A stretch of DNA of 64,000 nucleotides from Gammaproteobacteria bacterium (GCA_012960755.1 DUAT01000017.1:103133-167132), one strand, 5' to 3'. Shown: positions 44,403-54,176, counted from the first letter of the stretch. Notes: a model not told the origin generated them from the letters alone. Numbers and translations are program-made.

Positions 44403-45545
44403 ATGGGACCACTTAATGGTGTCAAGGTTATCGAACTTCAGGGGATTGGACCCGGTCCGTATTGCGGCATGATGCTCGCGGACATGGGCGCAGATATCAT
44501 ACGGATCGACCGTTCAGCGTCCGCAGGCAGACCAGCAAACAAGAACGATATTTTAGCCCGGGGCAGGCGCAGTATTGCCGTGGATCTAAAGAACCCCGAG
44601 GGCGTTGCTACTGTTCTTAAACTGGTTGATGACTCTGATATCCTGATCGAGGGGTTCCGGCCAGGGGTTACCGAAAGGCTTGGGCTTGGTCCGGATGTCT
44701 GTCTTGCCCGAAACGAGAAGCTCATCTATGGCCGAATGACCGGTTGGGGCCAAAACGGTACGATGTCGCAGGTTGCAGGTCACGATATCAATTACATCTC
44801 ATTGTCCGGAGCCCTGCATGCCATTGGAAACGAAGGTGGACGCCCGGTGCCACCCCTTAACCTGGTAGGAGATTTTGGTGGTGGCGGCATGCTCCTGGCT
44901 TTTGGTGTTGTCGCCGCTCTGCACGAACGAAACGTCAGTGGTAAGGGCCAGGTTATTGATGCTGCAATGACCGAAGGGTCAGCACTGTTGATGAATGCGG
45001 TATTTGGGCTTATGAATGGCGGCGGCTGGACTGAGAACCGGGGCACGAACTTTCTTGATGGTGGCGCGCACTTCTACAATACCTACGAGACCAGCGATGG
45101 CAAACATGTCTCTGTCGGCTCAATCGAACCACAGTTCTACGCCATATTGTTAGAGAAATCAGGTCTTGGCGAGGCTGACGAGCTTCCCCATCAAATGTCG
45201 AAAGACGACTGGCCCGGATTGCAGGGGCAGCTAAGAGAAATCTTCAAATCCAGAACCCGGGACGAGTGGGACGAGATCATGCTGGGTACTGATATCTGCT
45301 ACTCACCTGTACTTAGTTTTGAGGAGGCACGAAGCCACCCTCACAATGTCGAACGACAATCCTTCGTCGAACAGGACGGGGTACACCAGGCGGCACCGGC
45401 CCCAAAATTCTCCAGAACACCGCCAGAACTACCGTCAACTTCGGTGGCGCCAGGCTCCCAAAGCCGTGAGATTTTAGCAGGGAGCAGCTTTTCCGAAGAA
45501 GATATCAACGCACTTCTCGAATCGGGTGCGGTTGTCCAGGCTTAG
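44403..45545 (+). CDS. alpha-methylacyl-CoA racemase-like (AMACR) CaiB/BaiF protein
   Basis: A 380-residue member of the type III CoA-transferase fold closest to alpha-methylacyl-CoA racemases. The racemase catalytic residues known from M. tuberculosis MCR (H126, D156, E241) are found one to two positions shifted: H127 with D128 (AGHDINYISLSGALHAIG), D157 (NLVGDFGG), and E243 (SIEPQFYA). AGGAG precedes the ATG by eight bases. It would interconvert R and S forms of 2-methyl-branched acyl-CoAs, consistent with degradation of branched compounds such as sterol side chains or phytol. Confidence 0.9.
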   Translation: MGPLNGVKVIELQGIGPGPYCGMMLADMGADIIRIDRSASAGRPANKNDILARGRRSIAVDLKNPEGVATVLKLVDDSDILIEGFRPGVTERLGLGPDVCLARNEKLIYGRMTGWGQNGTMSQVAGHDINYISLSGALHAIGNEGGRPVPPLNLVGDFGGGGMLLAFGVVAALHERNVSGKGQVIDAAMTEGSALLMNAVFGLMNGGGWTENRGTNFLDGGAHFYNTYETSDGKHVSVGSIEPQFYAILLEKSGLGEADELPHQMSKDDWPGLQGQLREIFKSRTRDEWDEIMLGTDICYSPVLSFEEARSHPHNVERQSFVEQDGVHQAAPAPKFSRTPPELPSTSVAPGSQSREILAGSSFSEEDINALLESGAVVQA

Positions 45546-45560
45546 GAGGCTGAACAAGCG

Positions 45561-45905
45561 CTAGAGGATCTTCCAGCCCGGTACTTGAATCCTTGAATAA
45601 TCCGGCTCTGCGACGTCTGTTGTGGGTTTCCCGTCCAGGGCCAGTTCAAGTTTATCCAGGCAGGCATGCCAGCCACCTAATACCGAGACTGCGAACTGCT
45701 GCCTGGTTCTTAGCCCGTCGAAGTGAAGAATATCGCTGAACCGAAGCAGACAACCGGCATTATTGGACTCCAACTCGTATCGCATGGAACCCATTTGCAG
45801 CACATTTGGCGGATCACACTCTGTAAGGATACCCTCCACATGAGCAGGGCCCTCACCTTCCCCGCCAAAATAGATCTGAAATGACCCGCCCTTCTTTCGT
45901 TCCAC
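45561..45905 (-). CDS. SRPBCC/AHSA1 family protein, 5'-truncated
   Basis: A 114-residue frame from a GTG (45905). The AHSA1-type helix-grip fold is recognisable (GGSFQIYFGGEGEGPAHVEG, later GGWHACLDKLELAL). The same frame is open further up to the TGA at 45969-45971, the stop of the upstream GNAT gene, and those codons read YIYLITDPDALARWFPG, a standard AHSA1 stretch that normally sits near residue 20 of the protein. The first 20 or so residues and a start codon are missing. It thus looks joined to the GNAT gene by a deletion. Its function would be ligand binding in an ArsR-type or stress context. Confidence 0.7.
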   Translation of the reverse strand: MERKKGGSFQIYFGGEGEGPAHVEGILTECDPPNVLQMGSMRYELESNNAGCLLRFSDILHFDGLRTRQQFAVSVLGGWHACLDKLELALDGKPTTDVAEPDYSRIQVPGWKIL

Positions 45906-45968
45906 CGTTATTCCTGGAAACCATCGGGCCAGCGCATCCGGATCAGTGATCAGGTAAATATAGGAAAA

Positions 45969-46658
45969 TCAAATAATATGAAAGTCAGATCCGTACTGAA
46001 CGAGTCCCAGTCGCGCTGCAACAGCCTGAGAAACCCGGTTTTCGCTGGATGTACTGTAAAGCGGCAATGCGCCCGTGGCTTCTACCGCGATTGCCCAGGC
46101 CGAAACTGCCGACAGGGCATATCCTTTATGGCGATGCGATACGTGAGTTTCCACACCGGCTTCATGAGCCTCGGCCGTGATCCTCACACTGGCGCAGACT
46201 GCCACAGCTTTGTTGTCAGCGACCACGGCGGCAAATGGTTGCTGGTGCGGAACATCCGCCAGCCAATCGGCCATGCTGTTGCTTAAAACTGCGGCATTCT
46301 CTTCATGGAGGTAGATGGCATCACCGGCATATCCCACACTCTCAATTTCAGCAGTACCCCGGGGAAACCAGTAGGCGGGACCATGCCAGGCCTGCTCGAC
46401 AGGCCCTTGCGCAGACAGGATCTCAACATACGTAGATTCATGGCGCGGCGGGCCAATCAGTGTTTCAGGCTCATCCGCACACAAGGATTCTATCGCTTCG
46501 CAGACATCGATCGGGACGTCATCCCGAAACCGCCAGATGTTGCCGTCACGAGTCCTGCCTAGGAAAAACCGCACAGGTACTCTTGGCTGCCAGTCATTGA
46601 CGGAAACCAGGCGAAGGTTTGAGTCATGCCTGCACAAGGCATGAATATGTAATTGCAT
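45969..46658 (-). CDS. GNAT family N-acetyltransferase
   Basis: About 229 residues from the ATG 46658, which has a GGGGG ribosome site (46662-46666) a few bases upstream; an ATG at 46703 is less likely. The C-terminal half shows the GNAT core: AVCASVRITAEAHEAGVETH, then the acetyl-CoA loop-like HRHKGYALSAVSAWA, and NRVSQAVAARLGL, which is typical of the C-terminal FR47-like subgroup. Substrate unknown. The closing residues DFHII are immediately followed by the truncated AHSA1 frame. Confidence 0.8.
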   Translation of the reverse strand: MQLHIHALCRHDSNLRLVSVNDWQPRVPVRFFLGRTRDGNIWRFRDDVPIDVCEAIESLCADEPETLIGPPRHESTYVEILSAQGPVEQAWHGPAYWFPRGTAEIESVGYAGDAIYLHEENAAVLSNSMADWLADVPHQQPFAAVVADNKAVAVCASVRITAEAHEAGVETHVSHRHKGYALSAVSAWAIAVEATGALPLYSTSSENRVSQAVAARLGLVQYGSDFHII

Positions 46659-46709
46659 CAACCCCCTGTTTGAATAATGATTTTCCCCCGCCATCAGTCG
46701 CAATATCGG

Positions 46710-49700
46710 CTACTGGCCAGGCCGGGTCGGTATCGAAGGTGCCTGCGGCTGCTTAACAGGCGTGTAGTTTTCAAGTTGCTGCAGCACTTCCTCAATCGCA
46801 CGATCCAGTTGCATGTCTATGCCTTTATTCACCGCGTCGGGTTCCAGTTCAACTTCGATGTCCGGCGCCACACCCTCATTTTCAATACGCCAGGTACCAT
46901 CAGTGCTGAAAAAACGGAAAAATGGCACTACCAGCGATCCACCATCAATCAGACCTGGATTCGCAGAAATACCGATCAACCCGCCCCAGGTCCTGGTGCC
47001 AATCAGTTTTCCTAACCCCAGGTGCCGAAAAGCATAAGGCAAAAAGTCGCCGCCAGATCCTGCATCCTGATTGATTAACATAACCTTGGGGCCGTAAATC
47101 GCGCCGCCGGGGGTCTCGAAAATCATCGCATTGCGATCCTTCCAGCTACCCAGGTAGCCACGGTTCAGTACATCAATGACATAGTTTGCTGCTTGCCCAC
47201 CGTTGTTTTTTCGCTCATCAATGATCAGTGCCTGCTTGTCAATCTGGGCGAAAAACATGCGATTAAAATAGGTGAATCCACCTGCCGCGGTATCTGGCAG
47301 GTAAACATAACCAACCCGGCCATCGGTTTTATCTTCAACGGTTTGCCGGTTTTCTTCGATCCAGTTCCACTGACGTAACAAAAATTCGTTGCGGATCGGT
47401 TCAACAACCACCTCCCGGCTACCAGCCATTTTCGGCTGGTCGTTGACGGAGAGGGTAACCTGCTTGTCGACAGTTTGTGCCAGCATCGAGAATATATTGA
47501 CGTCGTGATCGATGGGGTGACCATTGACAGCCAGAATATAATCCCCTTGTTTTATGCCTATGCCCGGTGGTGCCAGAGGCGCTTTCAGAAAAGGATTCCA
47601 GCGTTCACCGGTATAGATTTTTTTAACCCGGTAATGGTCCTTTTCAATCCGTAAATCGGCACCCAGCAAGCCTATGGCAACAGAGCTTTCCCGATGGATA
47701 TCACCGCCGCGAATACGGTTGTGACCGACCTGAAATTCAGCAATCATTTCCACCAACAACAAGTTCAAGTCTTCCCGTGTTGTCACATGTGGCAGAAGTG
47801 GTTGGTAGCGTTTACGAATCGCCTCCCAATCCAGACCATGGAGATTTTCAGCATAGAAGAATTCTTTCTCCATTCGCCAGACTTCATCAAAAATCTGCCT
47901 CCATTCCTGACGTGGGTCGATGTAGGCTTTAACATCACTGACATCCAGGGATTCCGGTTTTATCTTTTCGGCAATTTCTGCGATGAACAAACCACCATCG
48001 GACCCGAGGATAAGTAGATTCTTGCCATCATGACTCATGATGTAATTAGCGATATTTTCCTTCACCAGTGTGACTTCTTTCTCTTTAATATCAAACCGGT
48101 TAAGTTTGTTGACGGCCCGCCGTTCACTCGCTGGCAGTTCATTGCTGGCCCCGGGCTGCCTTCTTTCGAGATAATATAAAGAGCCATCATCTGCCACACT
48201 AAGATCCGTGTAGAACCTCTCTGCGATGGGTAATGAAACGATGCGTCGCTCGATTCCTTCCAGATCAATAACGACGTTTACCGGCTCGTCCTGATCTTTA
48301 CCATTCCCGGATTCATCATCTGAGTCCGCTTCTGTAGAATTTTCGTCAGCTTCATCAGACTCGGCGTCCTCATCACCTTCATCGCCGCTTTCCGGGAGTA
48401 ATGGTGATTTGCCATCGTTCGCCAGTACCACGGTGTAGATGGCATTGCGTAACGGTTTCTCACGCGTGGTCATATCCAGGCCAACCTGCAGCGGACCAGC
48501 ATTGGTGGACGCCATGAAGTAAAGGTATTGCCCGTCGCGACTGAAGGCAGGTGAGGACGCCCAGCTCAGTCCATCGGTGAGCGGGACACTGCGCTCAGTT
48601 GCGAACTCGTACAGCACCAATCGGCCAAAATAGTTAGCGCCTGATTGGGTGTAGACGAGCCATTTGCCATCCGGGCTTAGTGAAACCTCCGCACCGCTGC
48701 GCCGTACGTTGGTTCGAATTAACTTGCTCTGATTCTCAGCTAAATTGATGACGTAAAGGTTCAGATGGTTGTCCTGGTAGACAATCCGCTCAGCGTTAGT
48801 TCCCCATTTCAGCAGGGAGTAATAGGCAGGGCCGAGATCGAACGTCTGCACCTCACCAAGCCCGGTCTGATCGACGACAACCAACCGATGTACTGAACCC
48901 TTGTCGCTAATGTAAGCAATTCGGTCACCTTTGGGCGACCAGATGGCGTTGCTCTCCCTGACATCCCCGGATGTCGTGATGTTACGCGTAGAGCCCTTCT
49001 TGACCGGAACCGTGAAGACCTCACCCCTTGCAGTCAGCAATGCCCGTTTGCCCGTTGGAGACAGTCCGATACTTTGAATTGTTGAGCTTGCATTTTTCCA
49101 CGCCGGGCGTGTCTGGGGGGAATCCGGATTAATGAAAACTTTGACATCTTTGCTGCGCTGCGTATCAAGGTCAAATATTTTTAACCGGCCCCCCACTTCA
49201 TAAATAATCCTGTCGTTGCCGGTATCGGCGGACTTTACGTCCCACACATCCTCCCGGGTTAACTGAGTGATCCGTTTGCTGGATGTGTTGTAGGAAAACA
49301 GATTGGCTGCCTGGTTGTCGCGATCGGAAATAAAATAAACATTGCCGGACAACCACATGGGATTAGAATCTGAGGCATTTTCGTGGGGAATTTTTTCCAC
49401 CTTCTGATTATCAGGATTGATGATCCAAATCGGCGGCGTCGCGCCTCCCCGGTGCAACCGCCAGCCACTACTGCCTGCATGGGCACGCCAGTAAGGCCTG
49501 TAGGCAATCCGTTTTCCATTGGTTGACCAGCTGCCTTCGACGGCAACCGCGTCCATTATCTTTTCCGGAAAGCCACCCTTTTTTGACACCTGAAATAACT
49601 GGTTACTGCGACCGTTGCGCATTTCCCGCGCCGAGGAAAATAATATGGTCTTACCATTGCGGCTCCAGTCATTGACAGTGTCGGCTCCGGGATGCCAAGT

Positions 49701-50033
49701 CAATCGAGTGGCCTGGCCACCTGATACAGAAACCACGTAGACATCGATATTGTTCTCATAACGTGCCGAATAAGCCAACCATTTACCATCAGGAGAAAAT
49801 TTTGGGTTCGATTCAACCGCCGGGTGTGATGTGAGACGCCGTGGCTGTGAACCGTCAAGATTGGCTAACCAGATATCACCGCCGTATACAAAGGAAATGA
49901 GTTTTTCAGAAAGTGCGGGCTGTCTTAGCAGTAGGGTCTGTTGCTGTGCGAATACCGAAACACTGAGTAGCACCAAGAGTGTGCAACCGTACAGCTTTCT
50001 AGCCAACGATGCAAAAAGGCAATTTCTAAACAT
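46710..50033 (-). CDS. tricorn-type protease (S41 family) with PDZ domain
   Basis: A 1107-residue exported protein (signal peptide about residues 10-30, ending VFAQQQ). The N-terminal part is two WD/TolB-like beta-propellers (repeats such as NPKFSPDGKWLAYSA and PAFSRDGQYLYFMA). An acidic loop near residues 530-570 is rich in Asp and Glu. Then come a PDZ-like segment (IKQGDYILAVNGHPI) and the S41 catalytic domain, with nucleophile S993 in DAGSGGDF and the oxyanion-type GTRTWGG loop. It probably degrades peptides in the periplasm. The size is normal for bacterial tricorn homologues. Confidence 0.93.
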   Translation of the reverse strand: MFRNCLFASLARKLYGCTLLVLLSVSVFAQQQTLLLRQPALSEKLISFVYGGDIWLANLDGSQPRRLTSHPAVESNPKFSPDGKWLAYSARYENNIDVYVVSVSGGQATRLTWHPGADTVNDWSRNGKTILFSSAREMRNGRSNQLFQVSKKGGFPEKIMDAVAVEGSWSTNGKRIAYRPYWRAHAGSSGWRLHRGGATPPIWIINPDNQKVEKIPHENASDSNPMWLSGNVYFISDRDNQAANLFSYNTSSKRITQLTREDVWDVKSADTGNDRIIYEVGGRLKIFDLDTQRSKDVKVFINPDSPQTRPAWKNASSTIQSIGLSPTGKRALLTARGEVFTVPVKKGSTRNITTSGDVRESNAIWSPKGDRIAYISDKGSVHRLVVVDQTGLGEVQTFDLGPAYYSLLKWGTNAERIVYQDNHLNLYVINLAENQSKLIRTNVRRSGAEVSLSPDGKWLVYTQSGANYFGRLVLYEFATERSVPLTDGLSWASSPAFSRDGQYLYFMASTNAGPLQVGLDMTTREKPLRNAIYTVVLANDGKSPLLPESGDEGDEDAESDEADENSTEADSDDESGNGKDQDEPVNVVIDLEGIERRIVSLPIAERFYTDLSVADDGSLYYLERRQPGASNELPASERRAVNKLNRFDIKEKEVTLVKENIANYIMSHDGKNLLILGSDGGLFIAEIAEKIKPESLDVSDVKAYIDPRQEWRQIFDEVWRMEKEFFYAENLHGLDWEAIRKRYQPLLPHVTTREDLNLLLVEMIAEFQVGHNRIRGGDIHRESSVAIGLLGADLRIEKDHYRVKKIYTGERWNPFLKAPLAPPGIGIKQGDYILAVNGHPIDHDVNIFSMLAQTVDKQVTLSVNDQPKMAGSREVVVEPIRNEFLLRQWNWIEENRQTVEDKTDGRVGYVYLPDTAAGGFTYFNRMFFAQIDKQALIIDERKNNGGQAANYVIDVLNRGYLGSWKDRNAMIFETPGGAIYGPKVMLINQDAGSGGDFLPYAFRHLGLGKLIGTRTWGGLIGISANPGLIDGGSLVVPFFRFFSTDGTWRIENEGVAPDIEVELEPDAVNKGIDMQLDRAIEEVLQQLENYTPVKQPQAPSIPTRPGQ

Positions 50034-50161
50034 ACTTACTCCAGATCAGGATAGTGAGAATAAAACAGCTATTTCTGCCAAGGTCAACGGCGCAAGATGC
50101 TTATCTCCATAATCAATCGGTTGCTGTATTCTTGTCTAACCACAAACAATAAGGAACGAAT

Positions 50162-51088
50162 ATGGAATTCGGCGCACAGGTTGGTTGCTACAGAAACACC
50201 TGGGATAGTATAAGAACGGTTGTTGGCCTTATGGAACAAGGGCGTTGGAACAGCGTCTGGTTTGCTGACCACTATTTACCGCCACCGGGCCGAAAAGAAG
50301 AAGAACACCTCACCGCCCATGAGGGTTTCACCGTCATCGCCGCTGTTGCCGGGTTTACTGAAAGGCTAAAGTTAGGTCACCTCGTTCTGGGCAACACCTA
50401 CCGCAATCCGGGGCTCACTGCAAAGATGGCTGCGACGGTTGACCAGATTTCCCACGGCCGGTTCTGTCTGAGTATCGGCGCTGCGTGGTTCAAACGCGAA
50501 CACGAGGCCTATGGGTGGGATTTTCCCTCTATGAAGGAGCGCCAGGATCGACTCGAGGAAGCCTGCGCTTTACTGCGAGCACTCATCAGGTCCGATGAGC
50601 CTGTCACTCATTCGGGAAAATACTACCAGATTGATGACGCGCCACTCTCTCCTGGCAGCTACGACAAGCCCATTCCTATCATGGTTGGCGGAACGGGGGA
50701 GAAAAGAACCCTGCGGACACTCGCCATGTATGGAGATGTAATGAACCTTGACGGTTGGGCTGGCGGACCGATGACGGCCGAATATTTTCAATACAAGTGC
50801 AACATTCTGGATCAACATTGTGAAACTGTCGGCCGCGACCCAGCGGAGATCAAACGTACGGTTCTGATGCCTTCCCTTGTTTCCGACGACAAGGCTGCAG
50901 TTGACGCCATGATTTCAGGGCGTCGACTGGGAGAAGGCACCGCTGCAGGCTCCAGGAACTACGTCATCGACCGGATCGGTGAGATCATTGAAGCAGGAGC
51001 AGAGGAAGTGATGATCGGCGGACTGGACACAAATAACTCCGAGCTGTTCGAGGAATTCGATCGGGAGATTCTTAGCGCTTTCGATTAG
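50162..51088 (+). CDS. LLM class flavin-dependent oxidoreductase
   Basis: A 308-residue TIM-barrel enzyme of the luciferase-like family (FMN or F420). The start ATG has AAGGAA upstream. Typical parts: VWFADHYLPPPG (residues 32-43), GHLVLGNTYRNPGLTAKMAATVDQISHGR, and IPIMVGGTGEKRTLR. A second LLM enzyme is at 60044-61048. Cofactor and substrate cannot be decided. It begins about 130 bases from the divergent tricorn gene. Confidence 0.9.
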   Translation: MEFGAQVGCYRNTWDSIRTVVGLMEQGRWNSVWFADHYLPPPGRKEEEHLTAHEGFTVIAAVAGFTERLKLGHLVLGNTYRNPGLTAKMAATVDQISHGRFCLSIGAAWFKREHEAYGWDFPSMKERQDRLEEACALLRALIRSDEPVTHSGKYYQIDDAPLSPGSYDKPIPIMVGGTGEKRTLRTLAMYGDVMNLDGWAGGPMTAEYFQYKCNILDQHCETVGRDPAEIKRTVLMPSLVSDDKAAVDAMISGRRLGEGTAAGSRNYVIDRIGEIIEAGAEEVMIGGLDTNNSELFEEFDREILSAFD

Positions 51089-51290
51089 ACGACAGGGCTC
51101 AGAGTGTAACAGCACTGACTTAACACCACGATGATAATATCATATTTCATTTTCAGTCGACCTCATACACTGAGGGAACAGCTATCATAAATTTGCAGGC
51201 GATCGAAGTCGTTGACCGGCGTCAAACTCCACCGGGACGAAACCAATAGTGGTAGCATGGTTTTTGGGTAATAGTTAATCATGGGGCGCA

Positions 51291-51932
51291 GTGGTGGAAC
51301 TGGATTCAATTCGAAGAGAATATCGGAGCGGGCAACTGTCAAGAGCAGACCTGCTCGACTCGCCATTCGATCAGTTCGAAAAATGGCTGCAGTTTGCCGT
51401 TGATACTGAAATTCAGGACCCAACCGCCATGTGCCTGGCTACCGTTGACGAGGATGGTCGGCCCTCACAAAGAACAGTGCTCCTTAAACAACTCGATGCC
51501 ACCGGCCTGACATTTTTTACCAACCTCGAGAGTAGAAAAGCGCTCGACATAAAAGGTAACGCGGCGGTTTCCCTGCACTTTACCTGGCTGCAATTGAACA
51601 GACAGGTCGCCGTTGAGGGCCTGGCTGAGAAGTTACCACTGACTTCTGTACTCAAGTACTTCATCAGTCGACCCAGGGAAAGTCAATTCGCAGCCTGGGC
51701 ATCGCCGCAAAGCCGGCCGGTGGATTCACGATCAATTTTGGACAGCGAGTTTTCACGGATGCGACAAAAGTTCAGCCAGGGAGATGTACCGCTTCCATCA
51801 TTCTGGGGTGGGTACAGGATCATTCCCCAGCAATGGGAGTTTTGGCAAGGGAGTGTAAATCGCCTGCATGATCGTTTTCAGTACCGTAAATCGGCCGAAG
51901 GTCAATGGGCAATTGCGCGCCTGGCACCCTGA
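51291..51932 (+). CDS. pdxH: pyridoxamine 5'-phosphate oxidase
   Basis: A 213-residue FMN enzyme that makes pyridoxal 5'-phosphate. The start is GTG (51291). Typical motifs: YRSGQLSRADLLDSPFDQFEKW at the N terminus, PTAMCLATVDEDGRPSQRTVLLK (residues 45-67), FTNLESRKALDI, and the C-terminal FWGGYRIIPQQWEFWQG (about 170-186) followed by LHDRFQY. The length is usual. The gene stands between the LLM gene and a carbonic anhydrase, without clear operon links. Confidence 0.96.
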   Translation: MVELDSIRREYRSGQLSRADLLDSPFDQFEKWLQFAVDTEIQDPTAMCLATVDEDGRPSQRTVLLKQLDATGLTFFTNLESRKALDIKGNAAVSLHFTWLQLNRQVAVEGLAEKLPLTSVLKYFISRPRESQFAAWASPQSRPVDSRSILDSEFSRMRQKFSQGDVPLPSFWGGYRIIPQQWEFWQGSVNRLHDRFQYRKSAEGQWAIARLAP

Positions 51933-51995
51933 CCGGTCGGATCGCAATTCGTCATGTCATGATAAGCAAATACAAGATGTAGAAGGTAGTCGAAA

Positions 51996-52616
51996 ATGAG
52001 TAAGTTGCAATACCTGTTTGAGAAAAACAAGTTGTGGGCCAGGGAAACCACCGATAGAGATCCCGACTTTTTTTCAAACCTGTCAAAACAACAGGCTCCT
52101 CAATACCTTTGGATTGGATGTTCCGATAGCAGGGTACCGGCGAACCAGATTGTTAAACTTCCACCTGGCGAGGTTTTTGTGCATCGTAACCTTGCCAATG
52201 TCGTGGTCCATACTGATCTGAACTGTCTCTCAGTTATCCAGTTCGCCGTTGAAGTTTTACATGTTAAACACATTATTGTTTGCGGCCATTATGGCTGCGG
52301 GGGTATCGAGGCGGCCGTCGATGACATTGAACACGGATTGATCGACAACTGGTTGCGGCATGTTAAGGATGTCAGTCGTTTTAACGCTGATAAATTGAAA
52401 GACCTTCCGCACGACGAAAAAATAGATCTGCTCTGCGAGCTGAACGTGAAAGAACAGGTGACCAACGTCTGCAACTCGACGATTGTCCAGAATGCCTGGA
52501 AAGCCGGTGCAGAACTTTCTGTACATGGTTGGATCTACAGCATCAACAACGGAATCCTGAAAGACCTGGAAAAGTCAATCGCCTCAAAAGCTGAACTCGA
52601 CGATGCAATGGGATAA
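51996..52616 (+). CDS. can: beta-class carbonic anhydrase
   Basis: A 206-residue zinc enzyme that hydrates CO2 to bicarbonate. The zinc and catalytic residues fall at the same positions as in E. coli Can: C42, D44 and R46 (GCSDSRVPAN), H98 and C101 (VCGHYGCGGI). The rest of the sequence (LWARETTDRDPDFF, KLPPGEVFVHRNLANVV) is standard. Start ATG 51996. Its role is bicarbonate supply for carboxylases. Regulation unknown. Confidence 0.96.
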   Translation: MSKLQYLFEKNKLWARETTDRDPDFFSNLSKQQAPQYLWIGCSDSRVPANQIVKLPPGEVFVHRNLANVVVHTDLNCLSVIQFAVEVLHVKHIIVCGHYGCGGIEAAVDDIEHGLIDNWLRHVKDVSRFNADKLKDLPHDEKIDLLCELNVKEQVTNVCNSTIVQNAWKAGAELSVHGWIYSINNGILKDLEKSIASKAELDDAMG

Positions 52617-52664
52617 CGCAATTCAGCAATGATGTAATGGTTTAGGCGCAAGTCCCTAATTGGA

Positions 52665-53657
52665 TTAACCATTCAACATCGCCATACCTTGCTCGTTGTA
52701 TCGAGTGCCTCGGACCTGGTCAGCAAGCAGGTCCAGTAGAGACATATCCACCGGGTCCAGTGTTAAGTCCATCGAAGCGACATTGGTTTTCAGGTTGGTC
52801 AGGCGTGTGGTGCCTGCAATAGGCAGAACGTTGTCCTGTTTGCCCATGACCCAGGCAAGGGCGACCTCAGCAGCCGTTACACCTTTTGCCTCTGCCATTT
52901 TTGTCAACTGCTCGACCAGGGCGAGATTGGCGGCATAGGCCTCGCCGCTAAAGCGCGGTTGCATGACACCCCTGAAGTCAGTATCTGCAAGCTCAGTTTC
53001 TGTTTTGAAGCTACCGGTCAACATACCGCGCCCGAGAGGCGAATAGGCAACCAGGGTGGTGCCGGATTCAATACAGGCAGGGATCACCTCAGCCTCAATA
53101 TCCCGACTGAAGATGGAGTATTCGGATTGAACAGCCGCGACGGGGTGGACGGCGCATGCCCGCCTGAGTGTAGCTGCGGAGACCTCTGACAAGCCAATAG
53201 CACCGATTTTACCTTCCTGGACGAGTTCGGCCATCGCGGCAACGGTCTCTTCGATGGCTGTTTTGGGGTCAGCGCGATGTAAATAGTAAAGATCAATATG
53301 GTCTGTTTGCAGGCGCTTCAGTGAAGCCTCTACCGCCCGGCGACAGTTCTTCCTCGAACCATCAAGCCCTATTCTTTCACCGGTCACCGGGTCACGTAAC
53401 GGGCCGAATTTGGTTGCAATCTTCACCTTGTCGCGACGATCGCTGAATGCCAGGCCCAACAGTGTTTCGTTTGCAGAACCAACGCCGTAAGATTCTGCGG
53501 TGTCAAAGTGATCCACACCCATCTCTATCGCCTCATGGAGCAGTTTGATAGCGTCATTGGTGTCAGTGGGTGGACCATAGAATTCTGATAGTCCCATACA
53601 GCCGAGCCCGATCTGAGTAACTTTGATATCGGTGCTGCCAATTGTTTTTTGGTTCAT
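52665..53657 (-). CDS. aldo/keto reductase
   Basis: A 330-residue NADPH-dependent TIM-barrel reductase from the ATG 53657; a longer start at 53693 is possible. The catalytic tetrad is D52, Y57 (FDTAESYG), K83 (VKIATKFG) and H127 (DLYYLHRADP). It is the last gene of the molybdenum hydroxylase operon on the minus strand, about 45 bases after the small membrane protein. It may reduce or process the carbonyl product linked to that operon; this is inference only. Confidence 0.9.
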   Translation of the reverse strand: MNQKTIGSTDIKVTQIGLGCMGLSEFYGPPTDTNDAIKLLHEAIEMGVDHFDTAESYGVGSANETLLGLAFSDRRDKVKIATKFGPLRDPVTGERIGLDGSRKNCRRAVEASLKRLQTDHIDLYYLHRADPKTAIEETVAAMAELVQEGKIGAIGLSEVSAATLRRACAVHPVAAVQSEYSIFSRDIEAEVIPACIESGTTLVAYSPLGRGMLTGSFKTETELADTDFRGVMQPRFSGEAYAANLALVEQLTKMAEAKGVTAAEVALAWVMGKQDNVLPIAGTTRLTNLKTNVASMDLTLDPVDMSLLDLLADQVRGTRYNEQGMAMLNG

Positions 53658-53701
53658 ACGTTCTTCATATCTGTGAATTACTGTCTGGGACAAAAAGGGA
53701 A

Positions 53702-53908
53702 TTAGAGCTTTACCACAAAGGGTAACACCATTAACGCCAGTGCTACTGCAATCAGGAGAATGACATCTTCAATCAAATAGGGGATGGCAAACAAAGAGAT
53801 CCCGGTAAAAAACGAGACCGGATTCTTTTGTCTTCTGCCATAGATGAAGTACCCGATGCCAATACCGCCGAACAGTGTCCCCCAGATAAGCACAGATGAA
53901 TCTTCCAT
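53702..53908 (-). CDS. small membrane protein in the molybdenum hydroxylase operon
   Basis: A 68-residue product with two hydrophobic helices (residues 5-22 and about 40-65). No family recognised. It lies 13 bases after the MoaD-like gene and about 44 bases before the aldo/keto reductase start, so cotranscription is likely. Its role is unknown. Confidence 0.65.
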   Translation of the reverse strand: MEDSSVLIWGTLFGGIGIGYFIYGRRQKNPVSFFTGISLFAIPYLIEDVILLIAVALALMVLPFVVKL

Positions 53909-53921
53909 AACTACGAACTTA

Positions 53922-54167
53922 TCAGCCTCCCTGAATACGGGGTATCAAAAACACTTCCGCATCAGGAGGAATCTCGACGCTCCAGTTGTCACGATAAATT
54001 TCACCATCAATGGCAACCGCAATACCAGCGTCGAGATGCTGATCCATCAACGGATACCGCTCCACTAACCGGGTCATCAGTTCACGGATGGTTCGCGCTT
54101 CGATCTCCAACGTATCTGCATCATCGGCTGCTGCGCGAAATTTCCCGGTAAGCTTAACCTGCGGCAT
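53922..54167 (-). CDS. MoaD/ThiS-type sulfur carrier
   Basis: An 81-residue ubiquitin-like protein ending in the diagnostic Gly-Gly (PRIQGG). MoaD supplies sulfur for molybdopterin synthesis. The ten-base spacing behind the large molybdenum subunit places it inside that operon; a dedicated sulfur carrier within a xanthine-dehydrogenase-type operon is unusual. It may serve the cofactor of this enzyme or another sulfur-transfer step. Confidence 0.85.
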   Translation of the reverse strand: MPQVKLTGKFRAAADDADTLEIEARTIRELMTRLVERYPLMDQHLDAGIAVAIDGEIYRDNWSVEIPPDAEVFLIPRIQGG

Positions 54168-54176
54168 GAGTCACAG

